Shown: positions 1-5,105 of the stretch, one piece after another | Layout: the number at the start of each line of letters is the position of its first letter | Numbering within the stretch: the stretch's first letter is position 1 | Assembly (NCBI GenBank): GCA_021647445.1 | Contig: JAKIUS010000098.1 | Coordinates: forward strand, 1 to 6,479 | Source: Geopsychrobacter sp. | GTDB lineage: Bacteria > Desulfobacterota > Desulfuromonadia > Desulfuromonadales > Geopsychrobacteraceae | Length of the DNA stretch: 6,479 nt | Reading direction: 5' to 3' | Notes under the pieces: generated by a model | Databases searched by the model: none | Seen by the model: the letters and a program-made list of their open reading frames with translations, nothing else | What the model was told of the DNA's origin: nothing | Made by a program: the position numbers and the translations under genes

Positions 1-306
1 AGGAACACCCTCGGTGATACAGATGACCAGATCCATGCCCGCATCGACCGCTTCCATAATGGCATCTGCGCTGCCGATGGGCGGCACATAGATGATGGAA
101 ACATTGGCACCGGTTTGTTTGACCGCATCTTCAACGGTGTCGAAGACCGGGAAACCGTCGATTTCAGTGCCGCCCTTGCCGGGTGTAACCCCGCCGACCA
201 TCTGGGTATCGCAATAATCGCGGCAGCCCTGAGCGTGGTAGAGGCCGGTGGCACCGGTAATCCCTTGGGTGATGATTTTGCTGTTTTTATCGATCAGAAT
301 ACTCAT
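1..306 (-). CDS. sucD: Succinyl-CoA synthetase alpha subunit, N-terminal part (partial)
   Basis: The first 102 codons are present; the gene continues beyond the left window edge. The enzyme interconverts succinyl-CoA and succinate with formation of ATP in the TCA cycle, and the alpha subunit binds CoA and carries the phosphohistidine. The start [18 protein letters not shown], the CoA-binding loop around residues 15-21 (GITGATG), the segment [10 protein letters not shown] and the block ending CITEGVP match the family N-terminus closely. The active-site histidine lies further on and is outside the window. The ATG at 306 is supported by the Shine-Dalgarno sequence AAGGAG, which overlaps the stop codon of sucC; the gap between the genes is 12 bases, so this is the second gene of a sucC-sucD operon. 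Identity is near certain; the symbol assumes the usual naming. Confidence 0.96.
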   Translation of the reverse strand, partial: MSILIDKNSKIITQGITGATGLYHAQGCRDYCDTQMVGGVTPGKGGTEIDGFPVFDTVEDAVKQTGANVSIIYVPPIGSADAIMEAVDAGMDLVICITEGVP

Positions 307-321
307 GGTTATCTCTCCTTA
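307..321 (-). promoter_or_regulatory. sucD ribosome binding site overlapping the sucC stop codon
   Basis: Read on the minus strand this is TAAGGAGAGATAACC followed by ATG. The TAA is the sucC stop and its two A bases are part of the AAGGAG Shine-Dalgarno sequence for sucD. Termination on sucC therefore takes place on the sucD initiation site, a layout that favours coupled, equal synthesis of the two subunits. Confidence 0.85.
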
Positions 322-1485
322 GGCCGCTTTGACCGCTTTGACAATCTTTTCAGCGGCATCAGCCATGCCGTCGGCACTGACGATGTCGAGTCCGGATTCG
401 GCCAGAATCTGCTTGCCGAGTGCAACGTTTGTCCCTTCGAGACGGACAACCAGCGGTATCTTGATGCCGACCTGCTTGGCCGCTTCGACGACGCCGGTGG
501 CGATGACATCACACTTCATGATGCCGCCGAAGATATTGACCAGAATCCCCTCGACCCGTTTTTCAGAGAGGATGATCTTGAAGGCCTCAGTGACGCGTTC
601 AATGGTCGCGCTGCCGCCGACATCAAGAAAGTTGGCGGGCGCAGCCCCGTAGTGCTGAATAATATCCATGGTCGCCATCGCCAGGCCAGCTCCGTTGACC
701 ATGCAACCGATATTGCCGTCGAGGGAGATGTAGGAGAGGTCGTATTGTGAGGCTTCGGTCTCCATGTGATCTTCTTCGTCGTAGTCGCGCAGGTCGCGGA
801 TGCGCAGATGACGGTAGAGCGCGTTGTCGTCGATATTAAGTTTGGCGTCGAGACAGAGCAGTTGACCATCAGCGGTCTGAACCAGGGGGTTGATCTCAAG
901 CAGTGAGCAGTCAGTCTCGACAAAGGCGGTATAGAGGCCCATCAGCAGCGGCACGGCCTGTTTGACCAAAGCAATGCCGAAGCCGAGTTTGAAGGCGACT
1001 TTACGTGCCTGAAAGGCGGTCAGGCCAACCACCGGGTCGATCACTTCGAAGAAGAGTTTTTCCGGGGTGTTGGCCGCTACCTCTTCGATATCCATGCCCC
1101 CTTCGGCCGAAGCCATAAGGGTGACTTTTGAGGTTGCGCGGTCGACCAGAAAGGAGACGTAAAATTCATCGGCGATGTTGCAACCTGTTTCGATCAGTAC
1201 CCGTTTTACCAGCTTCCCTTCGGGACCGGTCTGGTGGGTGATCAGGGTCATGCCCATCATCTCACGGGTGAAGGCTTTAACCTCATCGGCGGTCTTGGCG
1301 ATTTTAACGCCACCGCCCTTGCCGCGGCCGCCAGCGTGAATCTGTGCCTTGACTGCCCAGGGGCCATCGCCCAGGCGCTTGGCCCAGTCGCGTGCCGAAT
1401 TACTGTTGTAGACAACATGACCCTCAGGGACTGGAACTCCAAAGTTCCGTAGGATCGCTTTAGCCTGATACTCGTGAATATTCAT
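319..1485 (-). CDS. sucC: Succinyl-CoA synthetase (ADP-forming) beta subunit
   Basis: Complete, 388 residues, the same length as the E. coli protein. The beta subunit holds the nucleotide site and succinate specificity of the TCA-cycle ligase. Seen in the sequence: the family start [20 protein letters not shown]; the ATP-grasp part with [15 protein letters not shown] at 45-59; the metal-ligand region LLEINP (E197, N199) and D213, at the numbers known for the E. coli enzyme; and the C-terminal ligase-CoA domain with GGSATIERV at 290-298 and [14 protein letters not shown] at 316-329. The ATG at 1485 is preceded by a purine-rich GAAAGAGAGAG. It is the first gene of the sucC-sucD operon, transcribed from the promoter near 1590-1618. 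Nothing is broken or missing. Confidence 0.97.
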   Translation of the reverse strand: MNIHEYQAKAILRNFGVPVPEGHVVYNSNSARDWAKRLGDGPWAVKAQIHAGGRGKGGGVKIAKTADEVKAFTREMMGMTLITHQTGPEGKLVKRVLIETGCNIADEFYVSFLVDRATSKVTLMASAEGGMDIEEVAANTPEKLFFEVIDPVVGLTAFQARKVAFKLGFGIALVKQAVPLLMGLYTAFVETDCSLLEINPLVQTADGQLLCLDAKLNIDDNALYRHLRIRDLRDYDEEDHMETEASQYDLSYISLDGNIGCMVNGAGLAMATMDIIQHYGAAPANFLDVGGSATIERVTEAFKIILSEKRVEGILVNIFGGIMKCDVIATGVVEAAKQVGIKIPLVVRLEGTNVALGKQILAESGLDIVSADGMADAAEKIVKAVKAA

Positions 1486-1514
1486 CGCTCTCTCTTTCGT
1501 CGAGGATGACAGGA

Positions 1515-1539
1515 GGACGCTCCATAGTTAGGTGCGTCC
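1515..1539 (-). promoter_or_regulatory. Leader hairpin 2 of sucC
   Basis: A perfect 6-bp inverted repeat, GGACGC and GCGTCC, with a 13-base loop, lies 30 bases upstream of the sucC start, just before the ribosome binding region. In the transcript it could shape access to the start or stabilise the mRNA. No T-run follows, so it is not a terminator. Function is unknown; a chance repeat of this size is possible. Confidence 0.35.
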
Positions 1540-1558
1540 GGCTGAAGGAATTTTGACA

Positions 1559-1582
1559 GGCGACAAACCCGATTTCGTCGCC
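1559..1582 (-). promoter_or_regulatory. Leader hairpin 1 of sucC
   Basis: A perfect 6-bp inverted repeat GGCGAC / GTCGCC with a 12-base loop sits at the very beginning of the predicted sucC transcript, just downstream of the -10 box. It may be a 5'-end stabilising stem-loop or an operator overlapping the start of transcription. No known riboswitch family is recognised. Confidence 0.35.
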
Positions 1583-1589
1583 CAGAATG

Positions 1590-1618
1590 CGTATACACCC
1601 AGGATGGCAGATTGTCAA
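1590..1618 (-). promoter_or_regulatory. Sigma70-type promoter of sucC-sucD
   Basis: On the minus strand a perfect -35 box TTGACA (1618-1613) is followed after exactly 17 bases by TATACG (1595-1590), which fits the -10 consensus at its first four positions. Transcription would start near 1583, leaving a leader of roughly 100 bases before the sucC ATG. It is the best promoter-like match in the space upstream of sucC. Confidence 0.65.
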
Positions 1619-1625
1619 GAGGCCT

Positions 1626-1652
1626 GACCATGGTCGTGATCGACAGCTGTCG
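1626..1652. promoter_or_regulatory. Two adjacent perfect palindromes upstream of the sucC promoter
   Basis: GACCATGGTC (1626-1635) and CGACAGCTGTCG (1641-1652) are perfect palindromes of 10 and 12 bp, with centres 16 bp apart, just upstream of the sucC -35 box. A third perfect 12-bp palindrome, GAAATCGATTTC, is at 1686-1697. Dyad symmetry in this position is typical of dimeric activator sites, but no known regulator consensus is recognised, so the role is inferred from placement only. Confidence 0.35.
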
Positions 1653-1712
1653 GTGAAGAATTCCAAGCCAAAAAGCTATAGCGCTGAAATCGATTTCGCC
1701 AATCATGAAAAT

Positions 1713-1749
1713 AAAAAAGACCCTCCGCAACGTTGTGGTCAAGGGGGTC
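1713..1749 (-). terminator. Hairpin with T-run at the left cassette junction
   Basis: Read on the minus strand, GACCC at the edge of the left inverted repeat (1749-1745) can pair with GGGTC (1723-1719), which is followed directly by six T residues. The distal arm and T-run belong to the old chromosomal sequence, while the proximal arm lies in the inverted repeat of the cassette. It is thus a weak re-formed terminator that could protect the sucC promoter from transcription leaving the cassette. The stem is short and the loop of 21 bases is long. Confidence 0.4.
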
Positions 1750-1765
1750 GCTTAATCTGTTGAAA
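1738..1765 (+). repeat. Left terminal inverted repeat of the fic cassette
   Basis: A 28-base repeat that starts GTCAAGGGG, has G at position 10 and ends TCGCTTAATCTGTTGAAA. Its inverted copy is at 3338-3365, with a single difference at position 10 (G here, A there). Similarity stops sharply on both sides, apart from the hairpin that follows each copy inside the element. Confidence 0.85.
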
Positions 1766-1769
1766 AACT

Positions 1770-1808
1770 TAGCCCCTTGCGTCGCCACTGACGTAGGGGG
1801 TATTTTTG
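1770..1808. terminator. Left subterminal hairpin, possible bidirectional terminator
   Basis: The arms at 1773-1783 and 1790-1799 pair with CCCCT/AGGGG and CGTC/GACG around a small internal loop, with a 6-base apical loop. On the plus strand it is followed by TATTTTTG; on the minus strand by CTAAGTTTTTC, whose T-run enters the inverted repeat. It lies about 110 bases beyond the fic stop codon and is the best candidate for ending the fic transcript. It would also stop transcription entering the cassette from the left. Confidence 0.6.
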
Positions 1809-1861
1809 TGCCTGCCAATTACGGGAGTAATATCCTAAGACTTGGACATAAGCTTTTCTGG

Positions 1862-1873
1862 ACTCATCTGAGT
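1862..1873. repeat. Short inverted repeat in the spacer after fic
   Basis: ACTCA and TGAGT are separated by two bases in the spacer between fic and the left hairpin. The spacer 1809-1917 holds no convincing gene or other signal. The repeat is small enough to have arisen by chance. Confidence 0.2.
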
Positions 1874-1917
1874 ATCAATAGGCACTCAACAACAAGGAAA
1901 GGGGCTGGCGTAGTTTT

Positions 1918-3111
1918 TTACAAGGTTGCCTCCACGCCGCCCGCCGGTTGATTGAGAATATCAATGACCTCTGATGCGACAAAAATCCTGTTGCGCCGAT
2001 GCTCGTTGGTTTGAGCTAGCATTCCAATCTCTACCATTTTTCCCAAGGCCGCGCTGGCTGACGGGAACGAAACGCCGAGAGTATCCTTGACCTTGTGCGC
2101 CGTCAAAATCGGCATACCAATCATGAGTTCGGGGAGCCTATGCAAGACGTTGTGGGAGCGAAGCCCCATTCCATTCACTAGGCTCTTCCACTTCGTCAGA
2201 ACTCGTTCGAGTGCAAGCCCTGTTCTGATAGATTCCTGTGCAGCGGCTTCCACGCCAAGGGCGAAGAATCTGATCCAATCGGACCATCTGTCCATAAGCT
2301 GGACCCCTGCCAACGCATCATAGTAATCTCGCTGATTATCCTTCAGGTATCCAGCCAAATAGGCGGGCGGGTACCCTTCGGCCGCCAGCATCAGGGGCAG
2401 CAATATCCGGCCGACCCTGCCATTACCATCAGTGAAAGGGTGAATGCTCTCAAATTGCGCATGAGCGATCGCCATTCGAGTTATCACCGAGAGAACCATC
2501 TGCTCCTCATCGGAGGGAGAATACTGGAGCAGCGTCTCAAGGTCGTCCATGCAGGCGCCTATATTCTCTGGAGGAGGAGGGACATAGGTTGCATTGTATA
2601 TGCGTCTTCCGCCGCCAATCCAGTTCTGTTTGTCTCTAAACTGACCAGGCACCCCATTGTAGTCTATGCCATTCATCAGATGAGCATGGATCTCTTTTAT
2701 CAGGCCGCAATTGATCGCAGAGGCACCGGCGCCCCGAATTTTTTCTAGACCGTATTCCAGTGCTACGACATAGTTCTTGGTGACATGGACATCAGGCGGC
2801 ATCCCTTCATCGCTGCCTGTGACCTCATAAGTCAGCAGTTCGTCCACGTCGGCACTAGTTCCCTCGATCTGGCTACTGCGGACTGCCTCGCGACGGTCTG
2901 CGGTTCTGGTTATCAAGTCTGGGTTTGGAAGTCTGTCAGAGAGTGCCTTCAGGAGACCCAGGGCCACATGGGCACGTGTCAACTCGTCCCGCACTTTTAA
3001 CCCCTCTAGTCTGTGGGGCGTTTTCGGTGGAACAAGTGCCAAAGCGCCGGGATGACTATCGACGGGGACAAGTAGTTTTTGGCGTACAGGGGAGAGATCT
3101 GTTTTTCGCAT
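1918..3111 (-). CDS. fic: Class II Fic family protein (probable AMP transferase) with C-terminal winged helix
   Basis: Complete, 397 residues. Fic enzymes usually transfer AMP from ATP to a hydroxyl group of a target protein. Seen: a Fic N-terminal domain (about 1-100) holding the inhibitory-helix motif S79-S-Q-I-E83-G84, which fits [S/T]xxxE[G/N] of self-inhibited class II proteins; the Fic core (about 105-290) with flap segment VPGQFRDKQNWIGG at 154-167 and the catalytic motif HPFTDGNGRVGR at 224-235 with all key residues (H224, D228, N230, R232, R235); and a probable winged-helix DNA-binding region at about 332-378. The ATG at 3111 has AGGA seven bases upstream. The gene is alone in the cassette; no separate antitoxin reading frame accompanies it, consistent with in-built inhibition. 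Its target is unknown. The winged helix and the repeats upstream suggest autoregulation (inference). Confidence 0.93.
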   Translation of the reverse strand: MRKTDLSPVRQKLLVPVDSHPGALALVPPKTPHRLEGLKVRDELTRAHVALGLLKALSDRLPNPDLITRTADRREAVRSSQIEGTSADVDELLTYEVTGSDEGMPPDVHVTKNYVVALEYGLEKIRGAGASAINCGLIKEIHAHLMNGIDYNGVPGQFRDKQNWIGGGRRIYNATYVPPPPENIGACMDDLETLLQYSPSDEEQMVLSVITRMAIAHAQFESIHPFTDGNGRVGRILLPLMLAAEGYPPAYLAGYLKDNQRDYYDALAGVQLMDRWSDWIRFFALGVEAAAQESIRTGLALERVLTKWKSLVNGMGLRSHNVLHRLPELMIGMPILTAHKVKDTLGVSFPSASAALGKMVEIGMLAQTNEHRRNRIFVASEVIDILNQPAGGVEATL

Positions 3112-3124
3112 AGGAAGGTCCTGT

Positions 3125-3227
3125 AAACTTAAACAAGCAAGATGCCGATTAAGGTTACGGTAGAAAACTTAAATATGCAAGAAACCTATTAAAGGTTACG
3201 GTGGAAAACTTAAATAAGAAAAGGTTA
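3125..3227. repeat. About 2.5 tandem direct repeats of 40-41 bp upstream of fic
   Basis: Unit 1 is 3125-3164, unit 2 is 3165-3205 and a shortened unit 3 is 3206 to about 3227. Each unit opens with AAACTTAAA, has GCAAGA next (lost in unit 3) and carries GGTTACGGT near its end (GGTTA only in unit 3). Units 1 and 2 agree at roughly 34 of 41 aligned positions. An inverted relative of the AAACTTAAA core (TTTAAAGTTT) follows at 3230-3239. The array starts 14 bases upstream of the fic ATG, covering the expected promoter and leader, and its period is close to four helical turns, which suits a multi-site operator. No database family is recognised. Confidence 0.7.
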
Positions 3228-3294
3228 TATTTAAAGTTTTGCTGTCTACATGGGATGGGCATCGCATCACTTACTGCAACATACCCCAGTTGAC

Positions 3295-3336
3295 CTAAAT
3301 ATCCCTCCGGAATTTAATGCATGGAGGGATATTTAG
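3295..3336. terminator. Right subterminal hairpin, 14-bp perfect stem
   Basis: CTAAATATCCCTCC (3295-3308) and its exact reverse complement (3323-3336) enclose a 14-base loop. The structure begins one base inside the right inverted repeat. On the plus strand it is followed by ATTTC, only a weak T-tract; on the minus strand there is none. It may slow read-through between tal and fic, or may be a structural or binding element of the transposon end. The stem is certain; the function is not. Confidence 0.5.
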
Positions 3337-3337
3337 A

Positions 3338-3365
3338 TTTCAACAGATTAAGCGATCCCCTTGAC
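3338..3365 (-). repeat. Right terminal inverted repeat of the fic cassette
   Basis: The inverted copy of the 1738-1765 repeat, identical except for A instead of G at position 10. Its outer end is 24 bases from the tal stop codon, so the cassette boundary lies just behind tal. Confidence 0.85.
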
Positions 3366-3374
3366 GTTGGGATC

Positions 3375-3383
3375 CGGTAGTCT
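3375..3383 (-). other. Proximal arm of the tal terminator, separated from its partner by the cassette
   Basis: Six bases after the tal stop the minus strand reads AGACTACCG. The matching arm, CGGAGGGTCT followed by five further T residues, lies at 1727-1718 on the other side of the cassette. Joined, they form AGACT/GGTCT and CCG/CGG helices with a small internal loop, an apical loop of about 13 bases and a T-run: a normal intrinsic terminator. In the present arrangement the two arms are about 1.65 kb apart. Confidence 0.55.
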
Positions 3384-3389
3384 GCTAGA

Positions 3390-4028
3390 TCAGCGTTTTT
3401 GCCAATCGGCCATAAATTTCGCGATTCCAGCATCGGTTAAGGGGTGTTTGGCCAGTTGCTGCATGACGCTGAAGGGGATGGTGCAGATATCGGCTGCGAC
3501 CAGTCCGGCATTTAGAACATGGAGCGGACTGCGGATGGAGGCAACGATGATCTCTGTCTCATAACCGTAGTTATCGAACAGGGTGCGAATTTGTTCGACC
3601 CCCTCCATCCCTTCGTGACCGATATCGTCGAGGCGGCCGACAAAGGGCGAAACGTAGCTGGCCCCGGCCTTGGCGGCGAGAAGGGCCTGAACCGAACTGA
3701 AGATCAACGTGACATTGGTTTTGATCCCCTCGGCGCTGAAGATACGAGTCGCCTTGAGACCTTCTTCGGTCATGGGCACCTTGACGACAATATTGGGGTG
3801 GATGGCGGCCAGTTCGCGGCCCTCCTTGACCATCCCCTCGGTGTCAAGCGCAATCACTTCAGCCGAAATCGGGCCATCGACGATGTCGGTAATTTCAGTA
3901 ATAACTTCCTTAAAGTCTCGACCGCTCTTGGCGATCAGCGAGGGGTTGGTGGTCACTCCATCGACCAGACCGAGGGCGTTGGCCGCTCGAATCTCTTTGA
4001 CTTCGGCGGTATCGATAAAAAATTTCAT
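3390..4028 (-). CDS. tal: Short-type (FSA-like) transaldolase
   Basis: Complete, 212 residues, the usual length of the short transaldolase / fructose-6-phosphate aldolase subfamily, which is much smaller than the classical enzyme of about 315 residues. It transfers a dihydroxyacetone unit between sugar phosphates in the non-oxidative pentose phosphate pathway, in the cytosol. Seen: start [25 protein letters not shown] at 24-34; the Schiff-base lysine K83 in [15 protein letters not shown] at about 104-111; and YVSPFVGR. The ATG at 4028 has a clear AAGGAG. It lies 27 bases after the stop of the zinc-finger gene and is the last gene of the folK operon. Sequence alone does not separate transaldolase from fructose-6-phosphate aldolase activity; transaldolase is the more common assignment in bacteria lacking a long-type gene. 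Confidence 0.94.
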   Translation of the reverse strand: MKFFIDTAEVKEIRAANALGLVDGVTTNPSLIAKSGRDFKEVITEITDIVDGPISAEVIALDTEGMVKEGRELAAIHPNIVVKVPMTEEGLKATRIFSAEGIKTNVTLIFSSVQALLAAKAGASYVSPFVGRLDDIGHEGMEGVEQIRTLFDNYGYETEIIVASIRSPLHVLNAGLVAADICTIPFSVMQQLAKHPLTDAGIAKFMADWQKR

Positions 4029-4055
4029 ACATTCTCCTTTTAAGCAGCAGGGGCG

Positions 4056-4304
4056 TTAAGATTTTTTTTTGTACAGGGTACGACACTTGCGCGAGCAAAA
4101 GTAGTGTTGCTCTCCGCGGATATTTGCTTTAAGAGCCTCACTCAAGGGGAGGTAGGTGCCGCATTGCGGATCCAGAACCATCTGTTCTCCCGATGGCGGT
4201 TGTTTTCTGGAATGACGGTTGCGTTTGTTCCGCGTTGGAAAGAGGGCTTGGAAAAAGCTATAACCGACAAAAAACAGCAAAATAAGCAGCAGAAGTTTAA
4301 TCAT
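4056..4304 (-). CDS. Small membrane-anchored TRASH-like zinc-finger protein
   Basis: Complete, 82 residues. Residues 2-22 are a hydrophobic segment (KLLLLILLFFVGYSFFQALF), most likely a single membrane anchor, followed by a basic linker (RNKRNRHSRK). The C-terminal part reads MVLDPQCGTYLP ... HYFCSRKC, with C48, C70 and C74 in the pattern C-X21-C-X3-C known from TRASH/YHS-type metal-binding modules. The charge pattern suggests that the finger faces the cytoplasm. It starts seven bases after the folK stop with only a poor Shine-Dalgarno sequence, so translation is probably coupled to folK. Real gene by family pattern and operon position; the function (metal sensing, metal delivery or protein contact) is not known. 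Confidence 0.85.
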   Translation of the reverse strand: MIKLLLLILLFFVGYSFFQALFPTRNKRNRHSRKQPPSGEQMVLDPQCGTYLPLSEALKANIRGEQHYFCSRKCRTLYKKKS

Positions 4305-4311
4305 TGTCGAT

Positions 4312-4836
4312 TTACCAGTTCTCTTTAAGCAGGCGAATATTTTTGATAGCGGGCAGTTGCTGAAGGTGGGTTTTCAGCGCCAGTCCCGAGACCGGATGAT
4401 GTGATTTTGGTGCGAGAGCCACCAGGGGTTCCAGGACGAAGCGTCGTTCCGTCATGTGCGGATGGGGCACCTCAAGGCAGGTCTCTTGAATGATTAAGCT
4501 GCCAAAGAGGAGCAGGTCGATATCGAGGGTTCGGGCTCCCCAGTGAATTGTTCGTTCACGCCCTGCGGCGTTCTCAAGGTTTTGGCAGAGAGTTAAAAGA
4601 TCCTGAGGGTTGAGAAGCGTGTTTAGACTGAGGACTGCATTCAGGTAGTCAGGTTGCCCGCCCGGTCCACCGACCGCTGGAGTCTGGTAAAGCGGAGAGG
4701 ATTGACAATTGGTAATGGCGGGATGATCCATCAATGCCTGCCGCGCTTGACGAAAGGTGGCAAGGGGGTCTTGCAGGTTGCCGCCTAATCCTAAAAAAAC
4801 CGTTGTTCGCTGATCCGTTTTCATGACCCCCGGCAT
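4312..4836 (-). CDS. folK: 2-amino-4-hydroxy-6-hydroxymethyldihydropteridine pyrophosphokinase
   Basis: Complete, 174 residues if the first ATG is used, somewhat longer than the E. coli enzyme (about 159). It transfers pyrophosphate from ATP to 6-hydroxymethyl-7,8-dihydropterin in folate biosynthesis. Seen: FLGLGGN at 14-20 (usually LGSN); the HPPK signature RERTIHWGARTLDIDLLLFG at 93-112, with the two magnesium aspartates D105 and D107; and PHPHMTERRFVLEPL at 124-138. The start is uncertain: the ATG at 4836 has no good Shine-Dalgarno sequence, while the ATG at 4824 (MKTDQRTTVFLGLGG) is closer to the family start and has a GGGGG stretch just upstream, though very near. It is the first gene of the minus-strand operon with the zinc-finger gene and tal. 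Confidence 0.95.
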   Translation of the reverse strand: MPGVMKTDQRTTVFLGLGGNLQDPLATFRQARQALMDHPAITNCQSSPLYQTPAVGGPGGQPDYLNAVLSLNTLLNPQDLLTLCQNLENAAGRERTIHWGARTLDIDLLLFGSLIIQETCLEVPHPHMTERRFVLEPLVALAPKSHHPVSGLALKTHLQQLPAIKNIRLLKENW

Positions 4837-4905
4837 TAAAGCACAGAGGAGAACGCGAAATCAATTTGATTGGTCAGGTTTCCTGGTAGCCAGCTCATGG
4901 TACGA

Positions 4906-4934
4906 CCGATAGGTTGCTGGAGATGTTAAGTCAA
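4906..4934 (-). promoter_or_regulatory. Possible sigma70 promoter of the folK operon
   Basis: On the minus strand TTGACT (4934-4929) and TATCGG (4911-4906) are 17 bases apart. The -35 box agrees with consensus at five of six positions, the -10 box only at three. It would give a leader of about 65-75 bases before folK. It is the best pair seen in this space, but weak at -10. Confidence 0.4.
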
Positions 4935-5050
4935 AAAAGCGACCTCTCGGTAATTATCGTGGCCCCTGAACATTTTTCTAAGATTATCAACTGTGTTGAA
5001 TTCTTCATAAGTTCTTTAAAATCAGCTAGTTATTAACTGTTTGGAGAGGT

Positions 5051-5065
5051 TGGCATACTTCTGGC
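5051..5065 (+). promoter_or_regulatory. Possible sigma54-type promoter of the exported-protein gene
   Basis: TGGCATACTTCTGGC resembles the -24/-12 consensus TGGCAC-N5-TTGC, with correct spacing between the GG and GC pairs; the -12 element has TGGC instead of TTGC. It lies about 40 bases before the GTG start, and transcription would begin near 5077. An AT-rich block at about 4965-5040 precedes it and could instead hold a sigma70 promoter; no convincing pair was found there. The remainder of the 269-base divergent region shows no gene. Confidence 0.25.
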
Positions 5066-5092
5066 CATTAAGGGAAACGGATATTTTTTTCT

Positions 5093-5098
5093 GGAGGT
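5093..5098 (+). promoter_or_regulatory. Ribosome binding site that fixes the GTG start at 5106
   Basis: GGAGGT, a near-perfect Shine-Dalgarno sequence, is followed after seven bases by GTG. An in-frame TAA at 5103-5105 sits directly before the GTG, so no start further upstream is possible in this frame. Confidence 0.85.
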
Positions 5099-5105
5099 CT
5101 TTTAA

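Larger units (their letters stand above)
1738..3365. mobile_element. Mobile-insertion-cassette-like unit carrying fic, without transposase
   Basis: The segment is 1628 bp long and bounded by inward-facing 28-bp inverted repeats that agree at 27 of 28 positions. It contains one gene (fic), promoter-region repeats and one hairpin just inside each end. No transposase or recombinase reading frame, or fragment of one, can be seen; the non-coding ends are only about 150 and 230 bases long. Imperfect 6-base direct repeats (GTTGTG at 1732-1737, GTTGGG at 3366-3371) abut the ends and could be a decayed target duplication. Units of this design, insertion-sequence ends enclosing a passenger gene, are known as mobile insertion cassettes, moved in trans by a related transposase. 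The insertion-sequence family to which these ends belong is not recognised. Whether it still moves is unknown. Confidence 0.72.

Noticed and set aside
115..750. 211-codon open frame on the plus strand opposite sucC and sucD
   Set aside because: It lies fully opposite two unmistakable genes, its protein has no recognisable motif, and it has no ribosome binding site. It reflects the codon bias of the opposite strand.
1460..1818. Three overlapping minus-strand frames of 67-86 codons upstream of sucC
   Set aside because: They cross the promoter, the terminator remnant and the cassette boundary, lack good ribosome binding sites and have no protein-like pattern. The region is better explained as control DNA.
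1918..3111. Classical Doc/Phd or FicT/FicA toxin-antitoxin pair
   Set aside because: The protein carries its own inhibitory motif upstream of the Fic core (class II), is much longer than Doc, and no small antitoxin frame adjoins it.
3125..3227. CRISPR array
   Set aside because: The units are contiguous, about 83 percent alike and without unique spacers; no cas gene is near. They are ordinary tandem repeats.
1738..3365. Tn3-family transposon, because the repeats contain GGGG followed by TCG
   Set aside because: The match to Tn3-type ends stops after a few bases, the repeat extends five bases outside the GGGG, no proper 5-bp duplication is present at that boundary, and no tnpA or tnpR is seen.
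3519..4059. Plus-strand frames of 174 and 116 codons opposite tal
   Set aside because: They are shadows of the complete transaldolase gene, with no start signal or motif.
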